12,911 nucleotides of DNA from Archaeoglobaceae archaeon (GTDB lineage Archaea > Halobacteriota > Archaeoglobi > Archaeoglobales > Archaeoglobaceae). The DNA lies in the NCBI GenBank assembly GCA_025059545.1, contig JANXDJ010000036.1, positions 1 through 12,911 of the forward strand, written 5' to 3'. The position numbers and the translations under genes were made by a program. Shown here piece by piece: positions 6,377 to 12,911 of this stretch; position 1 is the first letter of the stretch, and each line of letters begins with the position of its first letter. Below the pieces are notes generated by a model. The model was not told where the DNA came from, searched no databases, and worked only from the letters and a program-made list of their open reading frames with translations.

Positions 6377-7118
6377 CACTCTACTTCAAATAAGGAATGT
6401 GAGGAAGTGGTTCAACAGCCAAGAGAAAAGGCTGATGGTGATCGATGGTGTTAGCTTTGACGTTCGAGAGGGAGAGTTCATAAGTATTCTTGGTCCAAGC
6501 GGTTGTGGAAAGACGACTTTGCTTAGAATTATTGCGGGATTAGAAAAACAAGATGAAGGGGAAATTCTTTTAAGGAGAAAAAATATAACTGGTCCGGGAC
6601 AAGATCGGGCGATGGTTTTTCAAGATTATGCTCTCTTCCCATGGAGAACAGTGCTTGGAAACGTTCTCTTCGGGCTTGAGATCCGAAAAATACCAAAAAA
6701 GGAGGCTTTAGAAAGGGCAAAAACATTTATAAAGCTCGTCGGACTTGAGGGATTTGAAAATTCATATCCTCATGAGCTTTCTGGTGGGATGAGGCAAAGA
6801 GTTGCCTTAGCAAGAGCTCTTGTCTGCGAACCCGATATATTGCTGATGGATGAACCTTTGAGTGCACTTGATGCTCAAACAAGGAACCTCATGCAGACAG
6901 AACTCGTGAGGATCTGGGAAGAGACAAAGAAGACGATCATATATGTAACTCACAGCATTGAAGAAGCGGTTTACTTATCGGACAGAATAGCACTGCTCTC
7001 TAAAAGACCCGCAAAACTGCTCGATCTCGTAGACGTTGATCTCGTAAGACCAAGAGACAGATTTTCTAAAGATTTCGTCGATCTAAGAGCGAGAATATTC
7101 AAGCTAATCCAAGGTTAA
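6369..7118 (+). CDS. ABC transporter ATP-binding protein, nitrate/sulfonate/taurine (TauB/SsuB-like) type
   Basis: A 249-residue cytoplasmic ATPase that powers the importer. All motifs are intact: Walker A GPSGCGKT at 42-49, Q-loop MVFQDYALFPW with Gln85, signature LSGGMRQRVALARAL from 137, Walker B ILLMDEPLSALD at 157-168 and the switch His195 in THS. The C-terminus lacks an added regulatory domain, as is usual for the SsuB/TauB group. Translation starts at a TTG (6369) inside the end of the permease gene, behind a GGAGGAGGGGG Shine-Dalgarno; no in-frame ATG gives a sensible N-terminus. The 55 bases to cfbE contain a possible separate promoter, but read-through into the F430 genes is also possible. 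Confidence 0.9.
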   Translation: MSDTLLQIRNVRKWFNSQEKRLMVIDGVSFDVREGEFISILGPSGCGKTTLLRIIAGLEKQDEGEILLRRKNITGPGQDRAMVFQDYALFPWRTVLGNVLFGLEIRKIPKKEALERAKTFIKLVGLEGFENSYPHELSGGMRQRVALARALVCEPDILLMDEPLSALDAQTRNLMQTELVRIWEETKKTIIYVTHSIEEAVYLSDRIALLSKRPAKLLDLVDVDLVRPRDRFSKDFVDLRARIFKLIQG

Positions 7119-7123
7119 AATTT

Positions 7124-7137
7124 ATTTAGCTCTAAAT
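7124..7137. promoter_or_regulatory. Inverted repeat ATTTAG-CT-CTAAAT upstream of cfbE, with a direct-repeat copy
   Basis: Six-base arms and a two-base spacer, 37-50 bases upstream of the cfbE ATG. Part of it, AGCTCTAAA (7128-7136), recurs as a direct repeat at 7157-7165, so the two copies flank the likely TATA box at about 7146-7152. The arrangement suggests an operator, but no binding protein can be named. Confidence 0.35.
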
Positions 7138-7140
7138 CAG

Positions 7141-7152
7141 AAATCTTTTATC
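7141..7152 (+). promoter_or_regulatory. Candidate TATA promoter of cfbE, leaderless
   Basis: An A-rich BRE-like stretch and TTTTATC centred near 7149, about 25 bases before the cfbE ATG at 7174, which predicts transcription starting at or next to the start codon. There is no Shine-Dalgarno before cfbE, consistent with a leaderless message. A second AT-rich candidate, AAAATTTATTTAG, lies at about 7117-7129. Confidence 0.4.
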
Positions 7153-7173
7153 ACTGAGCTCTAAAGAATTTGC

Positions 7174-8553
7174 ATGCGTCCATTGACAGACTGCAAAGCT
7201 CTCGTCGTTGACATGACACATGGAGGAAAAGTCTTATGCGAGGAATTGCTCAAAAGGGATTGTGAAGTCTACGCTTTTGACAATCACAAAACTTTGAAAA
7301 AAGAAGAACTTGAAAAGCTTATTAAGAACGGCATTAGAGTTTTTTCTGAGGAGAAAGAGTTAAAGGTAGAAGATTTCGATGTTATCATCGTCCAGCATGC
7401 GGATCCAGCGATGAGATTATTTAGTTCAGCATTAGAGCTTGGAGTTCCAGTGATAAGCCACGCAAGAGCGGTTGGTATAATTCTTTCAGAAATAAAGAGC
7501 TCAAAAAAGATCATTGAGATTACCGGGACAAATGGTAAAACAACAACTGCAAACATGATTTTGAAGATCTTAAACGACCATGGTTACTCTGCTTTGATCC
7601 ACGATAGCCTAAGCACAAGAGTTTCAATGGACTCAGGCGATATTCTACTCGCTGAAGGACTAAGCATAACTCCTGCTAATGCTTTGAGAGCTTTCAGATT
7701 AGCAGAGGGTTTGGATTTCGATTATGCAATTTTTGAAGTCTCTCTCGGTGGAACCGGTGCGGGAGACGTTGGTGTGGTGACAGGGATCTATGAGAACTAC
7801 AAAGCATCCTTCTTTAAGAATGCTTTCAACAGCAAGCTACAGATGGCGATCAACATGAAAAAAGGAATTCTTGTGCTGAATGGAGACAACATTACGAGAA
7901 AATTTGCTCATGCATTTTTTGGTAATTCGAATATTTATGGAATTGAAAATGGGCGTGAAGTTAAGATTAAAAAACTCGGAGAAAGAGTTGAAGGCTCAAT
8001 TGAAAGGCTTTCTACGATTTCAGGTAAAAAATTAAATGCTAATTTTGAATTCAAACTCCAAGAAAGCTTGTTTGGAAGATTTCAAATTCTCAATGCTCTG
8101 GGAGCATTAACTGCGGTTGCTTCACTGGATCTCGAAGTTGAGAACGCTTGCAAGTCTCTCGAAGGTTTTGAAGGTGTTAAAGGTAGGGCTATCGCAGAGA
8201 AAATGGCGAGGGGAATTCTTGTAGATTGCTCGAACAGGGGAATCAATGTTCCAGCGATCTTAACCGCAATTGATGATGCTTTAATTCTTAGAGGTAAAAA
8301 GGGAGATGGAATTGTAGCGGTGCTTTCAGGATCGGAAAAGGCTACATGCGAGATAATAGACACCCCTAAGCTCTCAAAAGAATTGAAAAAAAGAGATATA
8401 GATCTGATCGTGCTATCTGGAGCTTTGGGTAAGAGACTTGTAGAACTTGGAGTTAAAGGGGAGTTCGTTGAAAATTTAAGTAAAAATGAGGTAGAAAAGC
8501 TTTCAGCAAGGTTTAATAATCCAATAATCTTATTTTTCAGCAATGAAGCTTAA
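7174..8553 (+). CDS. cfbE: Coenzyme F430 synthetase CfbE (Mur-ligase-like)
   Basis: A 459-residue MurC/MurD-like ligase. CfbE catalyses the last step of F430 synthesis: ATP-dependent activation of a propionate side chain of 15,17(3)-seco-F430-17(3)-acid and closure of the carbocyclic ring F. Visible features: an N-terminal Rossmann-like domain opening KALVVDMTHGG (8-18), which is characteristic of the family; the Mur P-loop TGTNGKTT at 117-124; a central ATPase domain with the FEVSLGGTG segment (188-195); and a C-terminal third domain beginning around GVKGRAIAEKMARGILVDCS (335-353). Length is normal for the family. It starts 55 bases after the importer ATPase gene, with its own likely promoter, and its last 11 bases overlap cfbD. 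Confidence 0.92.
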   Translation: MRPLTDCKALVVDMTHGGKVLCEELLKRDCEVYAFDNHKTLKKEELEKLIKNGIRVFSEEKELKVEDFDVIIVQHADPAMRLFSSALELGVPVISHARAVGIILSEIKSSKKIIEITGTNGKTTTANMILKILNDHGYSALIHDSLSTRVSMDSGDILLAEGLSITPANALRAFRLAEGLDFDYAIFEVSLGGTGAGDVGVVTGIYENYKASFFKNAFNSKLQMAINMKKGILVLNGDNITRKFAHAFFGNSNIYGIENGREVKIKKLGERVEGSIERLSTISGKKLNANFEFKLQESLFGRFQILNALGALTAVASLDLEVENACKSLEGFEGVKGRAIAEKMARGILVDCSNRGINVPAILTAIDDALILRGKKGDGIVAVLSGSEKATCEIIDTPKLSKELKKRDIDLIVLSGALGKRLVELGVKGEFVENLSKNEVEKLSARFNNPIILFFSNEA

Positions 8554-9637
8554 AAGTCTCCCCTACGCAGTCCATCCAAGACCAAATCCGATTGCTGCAG
8601 CACTTTACACACTCCGAGACCTTAATTGCAGGCATATAGTTTTGCATGGTCCACCGGGGTGCAATTTCAGGGCTTTGAGATTGTTGGAAAGAGATGGTGT
8701 GAAGATCTTCACAACCTCGATGAACGACTTTGATGTCGTGCTAGGTGGAAAACAGAAACTTCTGGAAGTTTTGAATGCGGTTTACAGCGACTTTAAGCCT
8801 GAGCTCATTGGCGTCGTAGGAACATGTTGCACGACAATAATAGGTGAAGACATAGAAGCAGAAGTTTCTGAAGCGGGGATTCCAGCGAAGGTTGTTTGTG
8901 CAAACGTTTCTGGATGTGGAGATAACACCGAGGGAGCGATAAGGGTCGTAGAATCCGCATTTAAGTTAGGAATTATAGATAGAGAAGAGCTCGAAAGGCA
9001 AATCAAGATCCTTAGAATGGCAAGCAAAGTTGAAAGAGAGCGTGGAGTAGCTATTCCGGGCTACATTGCACCAACACCCGGAGACGAAGTTAAGGAAGTG
9101 AGTAAAGAGCTGATTGAAAAGTTAAAAAAAGGACTGCTCGTGATCCTAAATGCAAAAAAGGAAACCGCTTACCTATATGCGGACATCATTCTTGCGATTA
9201 ACAAAGCCAAAGAAAAGTTTGGAGGAGAATTCAGCGTTATTGCAAATCTTGAGAATAGTAGAGGGTTGCCAAAGGTTAGAGAAGATGCAAAGAATATTCT
9301 AAGAGAATTAAGAGAGAATGGAGTTGAGATCTCTTCTTTCACAGGTTCTCTTGACGAATACGCTTATTCTGCAGAGAAGGCTATTGAGGTGGCAAAAAGT
9401 TTTGATCGCTCTTCTGCAATCGTTCTTGGCATACCTCAGGCTTTAAAGCCAGATCTTTTCAAATATTCCGTAGGAGTCTCTTCGGGCGAGAGAACGATGA
9501 CAAGGCTGAAAGAACTGGGATATAAGAGAGCGGTGAACGAGGAAGGAGCGCATGTGAATGTTCTTGGTAGAAGAGAGATCGTTAGATCTCACTTGGGGAA
9601 TGCGATAAGGTTTCTATGCGGATCCCAAGGATCGTGA
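8543..9637 (+). CDS. cfbD: Ni-sirohydrochlorin a,c-diamide reductive cyclase catalytic subunit CfbD (NifD-like)
   Basis: A 364-residue member of the nitrogenase component-1 superfamily (NifD/BchN-like, formerly NflD). With the reductase CfbC (NifH-like), it performs the ATP-dependent six-electron reduction and lactam-ring cyclisation of Ni-sirohydrochlorin a,c-diamide to the seco-F430 acid. Conserved-looking elements are HGPPGC (Cys40) near the N-terminus, GVVGTCCTTIIGEDIE (Cys95 and Cys96) and VCANVSGCGDNTEGA (Cys119, Cys125). Cys40 and one of the Cys95/96 pair are candidate [4Fe-4S] ligands by analogy with the superfamily. Length is normal. It overlaps cfbE by 11 bases and cfbB by 22 bases, indicating an operon. 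CfbC is not in the window, although it is often encoded near cfbD. Confidence 0.92.
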   Translation: MKLKSLPYAVHPRPNPIAAALYTLRDLNCRHIVLHGPPGCNFRALRLLERDGVKIFTTSMNDFDVVLGGKQKLLEVLNAVYSDFKPELIGVVGTCCTTIIGEDIEAEVSEAGIPAKVVCANVSGCGDNTEGAIRVVESAFKLGIIDREELERQIKILRMASKVERERGVAIPGYIAPTPGDEVKEVSKELIEKLKKGLLVILNAKKETAYLYADIILAINKAKEKFGGEFSVIANLENSRGLPKVREDAKNILRELRENGVEISSFTGSLDEYAYSAEKAIEVAKSFDRSSAIVLGIPQALKPDLFKYSVGVSSGERTMTRLKELGYKRAVNEEGAHVNVLGRREIVRSHLGNAIRFLCGSQGS

Positions 9638-10971
9638 TCTCTGCATCGAACAGCAGTAGTGGAAAAACGATGCTTACTTGTGGAATAGCAAGAGCTCTAA
9701 GAATTAGGGGTTACGAAGTGCAGACTTTCAAAGTAGGTCCAGATTTCATAGATCCGAAATATTTAAGTCTTGCTTCTGGAAGAAGAGCAGTTAACCTTGA
9801 CTCTTGGCTGATGAGCGAAGAAGAAATTCTTAGAGACTTTGAAAAATACTGCGAAGGTGCGGATTTAGCACTCATTGAGGGTGTTAGAAGTCTATACGAC
9901 TCCTCGGACCCTCTAAGTTTAAAAGGTAGCACTTTTTCTGTTGCAAAGATCTTGAATGCTCCAATTCTCTTAACAGTTGACATTCGCGGACTAAACATGG
10001 GGACTGCGGCGATCGTTAAAGGTTTTGCTTCGCTATTCTCTGCAAACATCCAAGGAGTCATTTTGAATTCATCCCGTGGAGAAAGGCATGAGTTGAAGGC
10101 TAAAAAAGCTGTGGAGGAATTAGCGAGGATAAAGGTTTTAGGAGCAATTCCAAGAAAAAAAGAGCTTGAGATCAGCATGAGACACCTCGGACTAATAACT
10201 GTGGAGGAAATTGAAAAAGAGGTTGAAGAAAAAGTCAGGAAATGGGCTGAAATTGTAGAAGAGCGAATAGATCTTGATGAGCTTTTGAAAATTGCAGAAT
10301 CGGCAGAAGAACTGCCAGAAATTCAAGAGCAATCTGAAAAGCAGAATTTCGATGTTAATGTTGCTTTAGCTCTTGACAAGTCCTTTAACTTCTACTATGC
10401 ACAAAATCTTGACAAACTTAAAGCCTTAGGAGCAAAATTGAGCTTTTTCAGCACCCTTGAGGATGAGCTTTTTGAAGAGATTGACGGGATCATGATCGGC
10501 GGAGGTTATCCTGAGGTATTTGCGAAGGAGTTTAATAAGAAGACCATGAGAGCCTTGAAAAATAAGATTGAAGACGATTGCCCGACTTATGCGGAATGCG
10601 GAGGTTTGATGTTTCTCTGTAAGAAGATCGTTGTAGGTGGCGAGAAGTTTGAATGTGTTGGACTTATTCCCGCTGAAGCAATTTTGGATCTATCAAAAAG
10701 ATTTCTCGGATACACAAAAGCCAAAGTCGTTGAAGACAACGTTATTTCCAGCAAAGGAGACACGATCTTAGGACATGAGTTCCACTACTCCTACTTAGAC
10801 GTGGAAAGTGACATTAAATACGCTTATGAGCTTGAAAGAGGTTATGGAATAGATGGCATTCATGATGGAATTGTTTTGCACAACTGTTTGACAAGCTACA
10901 TGCATTTGCTTTTTTCAAAAGAGAATGTTGAAAAATTCCTTTATAAATGCTTAGAATATAAGAAAAAGTGA
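9616..10971 (+). CDS. cfbB: Ni-sirohydrochlorin a,c-diamide synthase CfbB (CobB/CbiA-like amidotransferase)
   Basis: A 451-residue CobB/CbiA-type enzyme that amidates the a and c acetate side chains of Ni-sirohydrochlorin using glutamine and ATP. The N-terminal dethiobiotin-synthetase-like ATPase domain carries the P-loop SNSSSGKT (11-18), the GPDFIDPKYL motif (41-50) and LIEGVRSLYD (86-95). The C-terminal class I glutaminase domain (about 246-445) has IMIGGGYPE (292-300), the nucleophile Cys328 in YAECGGLMFL and the catalytic His430 in SYMH. The paralogous reaction in cobalamin synthesis (CbiA) uses cobyrinic acid. Linkage to cfbD and cfbE argues for CfbB, though some archaea may use one enzyme for both substrates. 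The start lies 22 bases inside cfbD. The stop is one base from the end of the convergent mmp2. Confidence 0.9.
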   Translation: MRIPRIVISASNSSSGKTMLTCGIARALRIRGYEVQTFKVGPDFIDPKYLSLASGRRAVNLDSWLMSEEEILRDFEKYCEGADLALIEGVRSLYDSSDPLSLKGSTFSVAKILNAPILLTVDIRGLNMGTAAIVKGFASLFSANIQGVILNSSRGERHELKAKKAVEELARIKVLGAIPRKKELEISMRHLGLITVEEIEKEVEEKVRKWAEIVEERIDLDELLKIAESAEELPEIQEQSEKQNFDVNVALALDKSFNFYYAQNLDKLKALGAKLSFFSTLEDELFEEIDGIMIGGGYPEVFAKEFNKKTMRALKNKIEDDCPTYAECGGLMFLCKKIVVGGEKFECVGLIPAEAILDLSKRFLGYTKAKVVEDNVISSKGDTILGHEFHYSYLDVESDIKYAYELERGYGIDGIHDGIVLHNCLTSYMHLLFSKENVEKFLYKCLEYKKK

Positions 10972-10972
10972 T

Positions 10973-11914
10973 CTAAATCAATCCGAGAACGCTTTCCTTT
11001 CTGAAATCAAAGAACGTCTTCTGAATCCCCTTATATGCCAATTTCACGGCTCTTGTCGAATCTACCTTCCCAACAACTTCCGCATTCAATCCATGTGATT
11101 TGAAAACTTTTAAGACTTCTTCAGGTTGCTCAGAGGTGACGCAGAAACCACAAGCGGGATAACTTTTCAACCACTGTAGCATTTCAACTTTTTCAGGCTT
11201 AGGAATATTTTCAAGCTCTATTAAAGCTCCCTTCTTACTAACTTCAAGCATCATAGCAATAGTCCCAATTATTCCCGCGTTGCTAAGATCTTTGCCAGCA
11301 TTTACGAGTTTCTTTTCGCCCAAGTAAACCATAGCTTCGAGCTGTTTTCTTATAATTTCCGCATCCTTTTTCGTAGAATCGAAGTTGTAGATCAGCTTTT
11401 CATGAGGCTCGCCAATTGTGTCAACCGCTACGATTATGCTGTCTCCTTCTTTTGCAGTATTTGACTTAATAAGTGTCCCTTTCCTCGCAAAACCGATCAT
11501 TGCAACTTCAACAGAGTTAAAAGGTGCATCAGGGTGGACATGTCCCTTTAGAATTTTTATTCCGTATTTCCTCGCTGCGTCAAGCATCCCATTCTTAATA
11601 GCTTCCAGAGAAGATGCGTCTTTCACCGAGATCACATTAACCGCATATCTTGCTCTTGCACCCATTGCATAGACATCGTGAACGTTGACGAGAATTGAGA
11701 TGAAACCACCCCAGTAAAGATCTTCCTCAAGAACCTTATGCCAGATCCCATCAACAGTAAAAACGACCTCCCAGTCTCCAAGAGCAAAGTAACCAGCATC
11801 TTCTCCAAAAAATTCATCGACGAGTTCTGCAAGCCTTCCAGTAAATTTTTTTCTGACCAATCCGGGCCAATTCCTCAATTCAGAGATGAGGTAATTAAGA
11901 TCAAAGTTTGCCAT
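10973..11914 (-). CDS. mmp2: Methanogenesis marker protein 2 (AIR synthase/PurM-like)
   Basis: A 313-residue PurM/SelD-superfamily protein that I recognise as methanogenesis marker 2. Features are the N-terminal acidic FFGEDAGYFALGDWEVVFTVDG region (35-56), which resembles the nucleotide-binding GDDAA segment of AIR synthases; the ILVNVHDVYAMGARARYAVNVIS core (74-96), corresponding to the PurM NDI-xMGA motif; HVHPDAPFNSVEV (125-137); and the DLSNAGIIGTIAMMLE segment expected of the C-terminal PurM domain. Members of this fold use ATP to form phosphorylated or dehydrated products. The substrate of Mmp2 is unknown to me, but its distribution ties it to MCR or its cofactors. It is divergent from mcrB (236 bases between start codons) and convergent with cfbB (one base apart). 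There is no Shine-Dalgarno, and a TATA box about 25 bases before the ATG suggests a leaderless message. Confidence 0.86.
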   Translation of the reverse strand: MANFDLNYLISELRNWPGLVRKKFTGRLAELVDEFFGEDAGYFALGDWEVVFTVDGIWHKVLEEDLYWGGFISILVNVHDVYAMGARARYAVNVISVKDASSLEAIKNGMLDAARKYGIKILKGHVHPDAPFNSVEVAMIGFARKGTLIKSNTAKEGDSIIVAVDTIGEPHEKLIYNFDSTKKDAEIIRKQLEAMVYLGEKKLVNAGKDLSNAGIIGTIAMMLEVSKKGALIELENIPKPEKVEMLQWLKSYPACGFCVTSEQPEEVLKVFKSHGLNAEVVGKVDSTRAVKLAYKGIQKTFFDFRKESVLGLI

Positions 11915-11934
11915 TGGCTTTAATTTAGAGTTAG

Positions 11935-11943
11935 CTTAAAAAG
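11935..11943 (-). promoter_or_regulatory. Candidate TATA box of mmp2, leaderless
   Basis: The minus strand reads CTTTTTAAG, centred near 11939, about 25 bases from the mmp2 ATG at 11914, so transcription should begin at the start codon. Between it and the ATG lies an ATTTAGAGTTA element (plus strand, 11923-11933) that resembles the cfbE upstream repeat. Confidence 0.4.
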
Positions 11944-12027
11944 ATTTTTGGAAAATATTTGACGACATAAAGTGCCACTTTCATGAAGTGTTAATAGTCT
12001 AGTATAATTTAAAACCAAAATAAAAAT

Positions 12028-12048
12028 TGTAAAAATCCAAATTTTACA
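12028..12048. promoter_or_regulatory. Dyad TGTAAAA-N7-TTTTACA upstream of the mcr promoter
   Basis: Perfect seven-base arms separated by seven bases, in the divergent mmp2/mcrB region. It ends about 34 bases upstream of the likely mcr TATA box. A second inverted pair overlaps it: ACTTTCATG at 11977-11985 and CATGAAAGT at 12047-12055. The geometry resembles a dimeric regulator site, but chance is not excluded in such AT-rich DNA. Confidence 0.4.
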
Positions 12049-12076
12049 TGAAAGTCTATTTAAAGGCTGGAAAAAA

Positions 12077-12092
12077 TGAGAAAATATTTAAA
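12077..12092 (+). promoter_or_regulatory. BRE/TATA promoter of the mcr operon
   Basis: A purine-rich BRE-like stretch runs into AAATATTTAA (12083-12092). The expected transcript start is near 12113, giving a leader of roughly 35-40 bases with a Shine-Dalgarno. A second TATA-like CTATTTAAAG at about 12056-12065 could be an alternative, more upstream promoter. Confidence 0.5.
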
Positions 12093-12138
12093 CTTGTGTG
12101 CATTTACAGAAATGCAGTAAGCGTTGTGAAATAAAAAA

Positions 12139-12146
12139 GGGGGTGG
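12139..12146 (+). promoter_or_regulatory. Shine-Dalgarno GGGGGTGG of mcrB
   Basis: G-rich ribosome binding site four bases before the ATG at 12151. It differs from AGGAGGTG at one base but is long, as expected for one of the most strongly expressed genes in such an organism. Confidence 0.6.
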
Positions 12147-12150
12147 ATTT

Positions 12151-12911
12151 ATGAAATATAAAGACAAAATAGACCTTTATGACGACAAAGGGAAGTTGCT
12201 TGAGTCAGGAGTGCCACTCGAAGCGATTAGCCCCTTGCTGAACCCTGCCATAGAGGGGATAATAAAGACGGTTCAGAGATCTGTAGCAGTGAACTTGCAA
12301 GGAATTCAGAAGTCTCTCGAGACTGGAGCGGTTGGTGGAGAGAAGTGCATTATTCCGGGCAAATCTCTGAAGCTTGACGTAGTAGGCAACGCTGGAGCCA
12401 TTGCAGACAAGATCAAAAGCATATTACAAGTCAAGAAGGATGACGACACTGAAGTGCAGATCCTCGACGAAGGTAGAAGCTTGCTTGTGAAAGTCCCAAC
12501 GATCAGAGTTTTGAAGGCTGTAGAATACACCGCACCGATCACAGCGGTAGCAGCAGCGGTTACCGAGGCTGTGATCGACGTGTTCAAGGTTGACATGTTC
12601 GATGCACCAATGGTAAAGGCAGCTGTATGGGGCAGATATCCGCAGACGATGGATCTAATGGGTGCGAATGTGCAGTCCTTGCTATCCGTGCCTCAGCAGA
12701 ATGAAGGTCTCGGATATGCGTTGAGAAATGTTCCTGTTTCGTATATAGCAACGATTGCAAGAAAGAATGCAATGAACTCCGCATCTCTCGCATCGATCTT
12801 CGAACAGACTGCTATGATTGAAATGGGTGATGCAATTGGCTCCTTTGAAAGATTGCATCTGCTTGGACTTGCATATCAGGGATTGAATGCGAACAACCTC
12901 GTGTATGAGCT
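12151..12911 (+). CDS. mcrB: Methyl-coenzyme M reductase beta subunit (partial, 3' end outside window)
   Basis: The first 253 codons, open to the window edge, of a protein usually about 435-445 residues long. McrB is a core subunit of the (alpha-beta-gamma)2 enzyme that interconverts methyl-coenzyme M plus coenzyme B with methane plus heterodisulfide; it helps line the active-site channel. Recognisable segments are IDLYDDKGKLLESGVP (7-22), TVQRSVAVNLQGIQ (40-53), AVWGRYPQTMDLMGANVQ (about 159-176), the QQNEGLGYALRN stretch and LLGLAYQGLNANNLVYE at the end of the window. These follow canonical methanogen McrB closely in my memory. The residues that contact coenzyme B lie beyond the window. mcrB is normally first in mcrBDCGA, and the promoter and strong Shine-Dalgarno fit that. 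GCA, GTA, GAC and ATC codons appear more often than in neighbouring genes, as expected for high expression. Confidence 0.95.
   Translation, partial: MKYKDKIDLYDDKGKLLESGVPLEAISPLLNPAIEGIIKTVQRSVAVNLQGIQKSLETGAVGGEKCIIPGKSLKLDVVGNAGAIADKIKSILQVKKDDDTEVQILDEGRSLLVKVPTIRVLKAVEYTAPITAVAAAVTEAVIDVFKVDMFDAPMVKAAVWGRYPQTMDLMGANVQSLLSVPQQNEGLGYALRNVPVSYIATIARKNAMNSASLASIFEQTAMIEMGDAIGSFERLHLLGLAYQGLNANNLVYE

Noticed and set aside
8082..8543. 153-residue minus-strand open frame opposite cfbE
   Set aside because: It lies wholly antisense to a clear CfbE coding region, is Ser/Leu-rich as expected of a shadow frame, and has no recognisable domain or ribosome site.
9711..10178. 155-residue minus-strand open frame opposite cfbB
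   Set aside because: Antisense shadow of the CfbB ATPase domain, with no motif or promoter of its own.
12093..12150. Riboswitch or structured leader before mcrB
   Set aside because: The predicted leader is only about 35-40 bases, A-rich, and shows no stable stem that I could find.
12306..12793. Two minus-strand open frames opposite mcrB
   Set aside because: Both are antisense to an unmistakable McrB sequence.
1..12911. tRNA, rRNA, CRISPR array, insertion sequence or integration site
   Set aside because: I saw no tRNA-like T-loop with a pairing acceptor stem, no regularly spaced repeats, no transposase frame and no terminal inverted repeats. Nearly all of the window is occupied by assigned genes.

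Overview
The window reads as a piece of an archaeal chromosome devoted almost entirely to methyl-coenzyme M reductase (MCR): the enzyme, its activation, its nickel cofactor F430 and probably its thiol cofactor. Every gene I can assign with confidence except the transporter and regulator belongs to a family found only in MCR-bearing archaea (methanogens, methanotrophic or alkane-oxidising relatives). The DNA is AT-rich by eye. Arginine is mostly AGA/AGG, the proteins are rich in Lys and Glu, gene ends overlap or nearly touch, and archaeal TATA boxes sit at leaderless or short-leader distances. This fits a probably thermophilic euryarchaeote. A methanogen or an mcr-bearing Archaeoglobi-type lineage are both possible; I cannot fix the taxon from the sequence alone. 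The McrB N-terminus looks like canonical methane-type MCR rather than a strongly divergent alkyl-CoM reductase.

Layout. (1) Positions 1-1984, minus strand: methanogenesis marker protein 3 (mmp3), followed with an ATGA overlap by an open frame that carries marker 6 and runs in frame into marker 5, truncated by the window edge. (2) Positions 2132-3865, plus strand: atwA, the twin-ATPase component A2 of MCR activation, divergent from mmp3; its best start is a TTG behind a strong Shine-Dalgarno. (3) Positions 3862-4383, minus strand: a helix-turn-helix regulator convergent with atwA, their stop codons sharing TTAA. (4) Positions 4551-7118, plus strand: a three-gene nitrate/sulfonate/taurine-type ABC importer (binding protein, permease, ATPase), divergent from the regulator across a 167-base region with two perfect palindromes. 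(5) Positions 7174-10971, plus strand: cfbE-cfbD-cfbB, three of the five F430 biosynthesis genes, overlapping one another. (6) Positions 10973-11914, minus strand: methanogenesis marker 2, an AIR-synthase/PurM-like protein. (7) Positions 12151 to the end, plus strand: the first 253 codons of mcrB, presumably the first gene of the mcr operon.

How the genes work together. CfbB, CfbE and CfbD, with CfbA and CfbC encoded elsewhere, convert Ni-sirohydrochlorin to F430. AtwA and the Mmp3/Mmp6 group are linked to the ATP-dependent reduction of MCR's nickel to the active Ni(I) state. McrB is a catalytic-core subunit. The transporter sits between activation and cofactor genes, so uptake of coenzyme M or another sulfonate, controlled by the adjacent regulator, is the most attractive hypothesis, though unproven. 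The points most worth a second look are the Mmp6-Mmp5 fusion, the transporter/regulator pair inside an MCR island, and the dyad elements in the divergent promoter regions. No RNA genes, mobile elements or CRISPR arrays were seen, and no gene-free stretch exceeds 300 bases.
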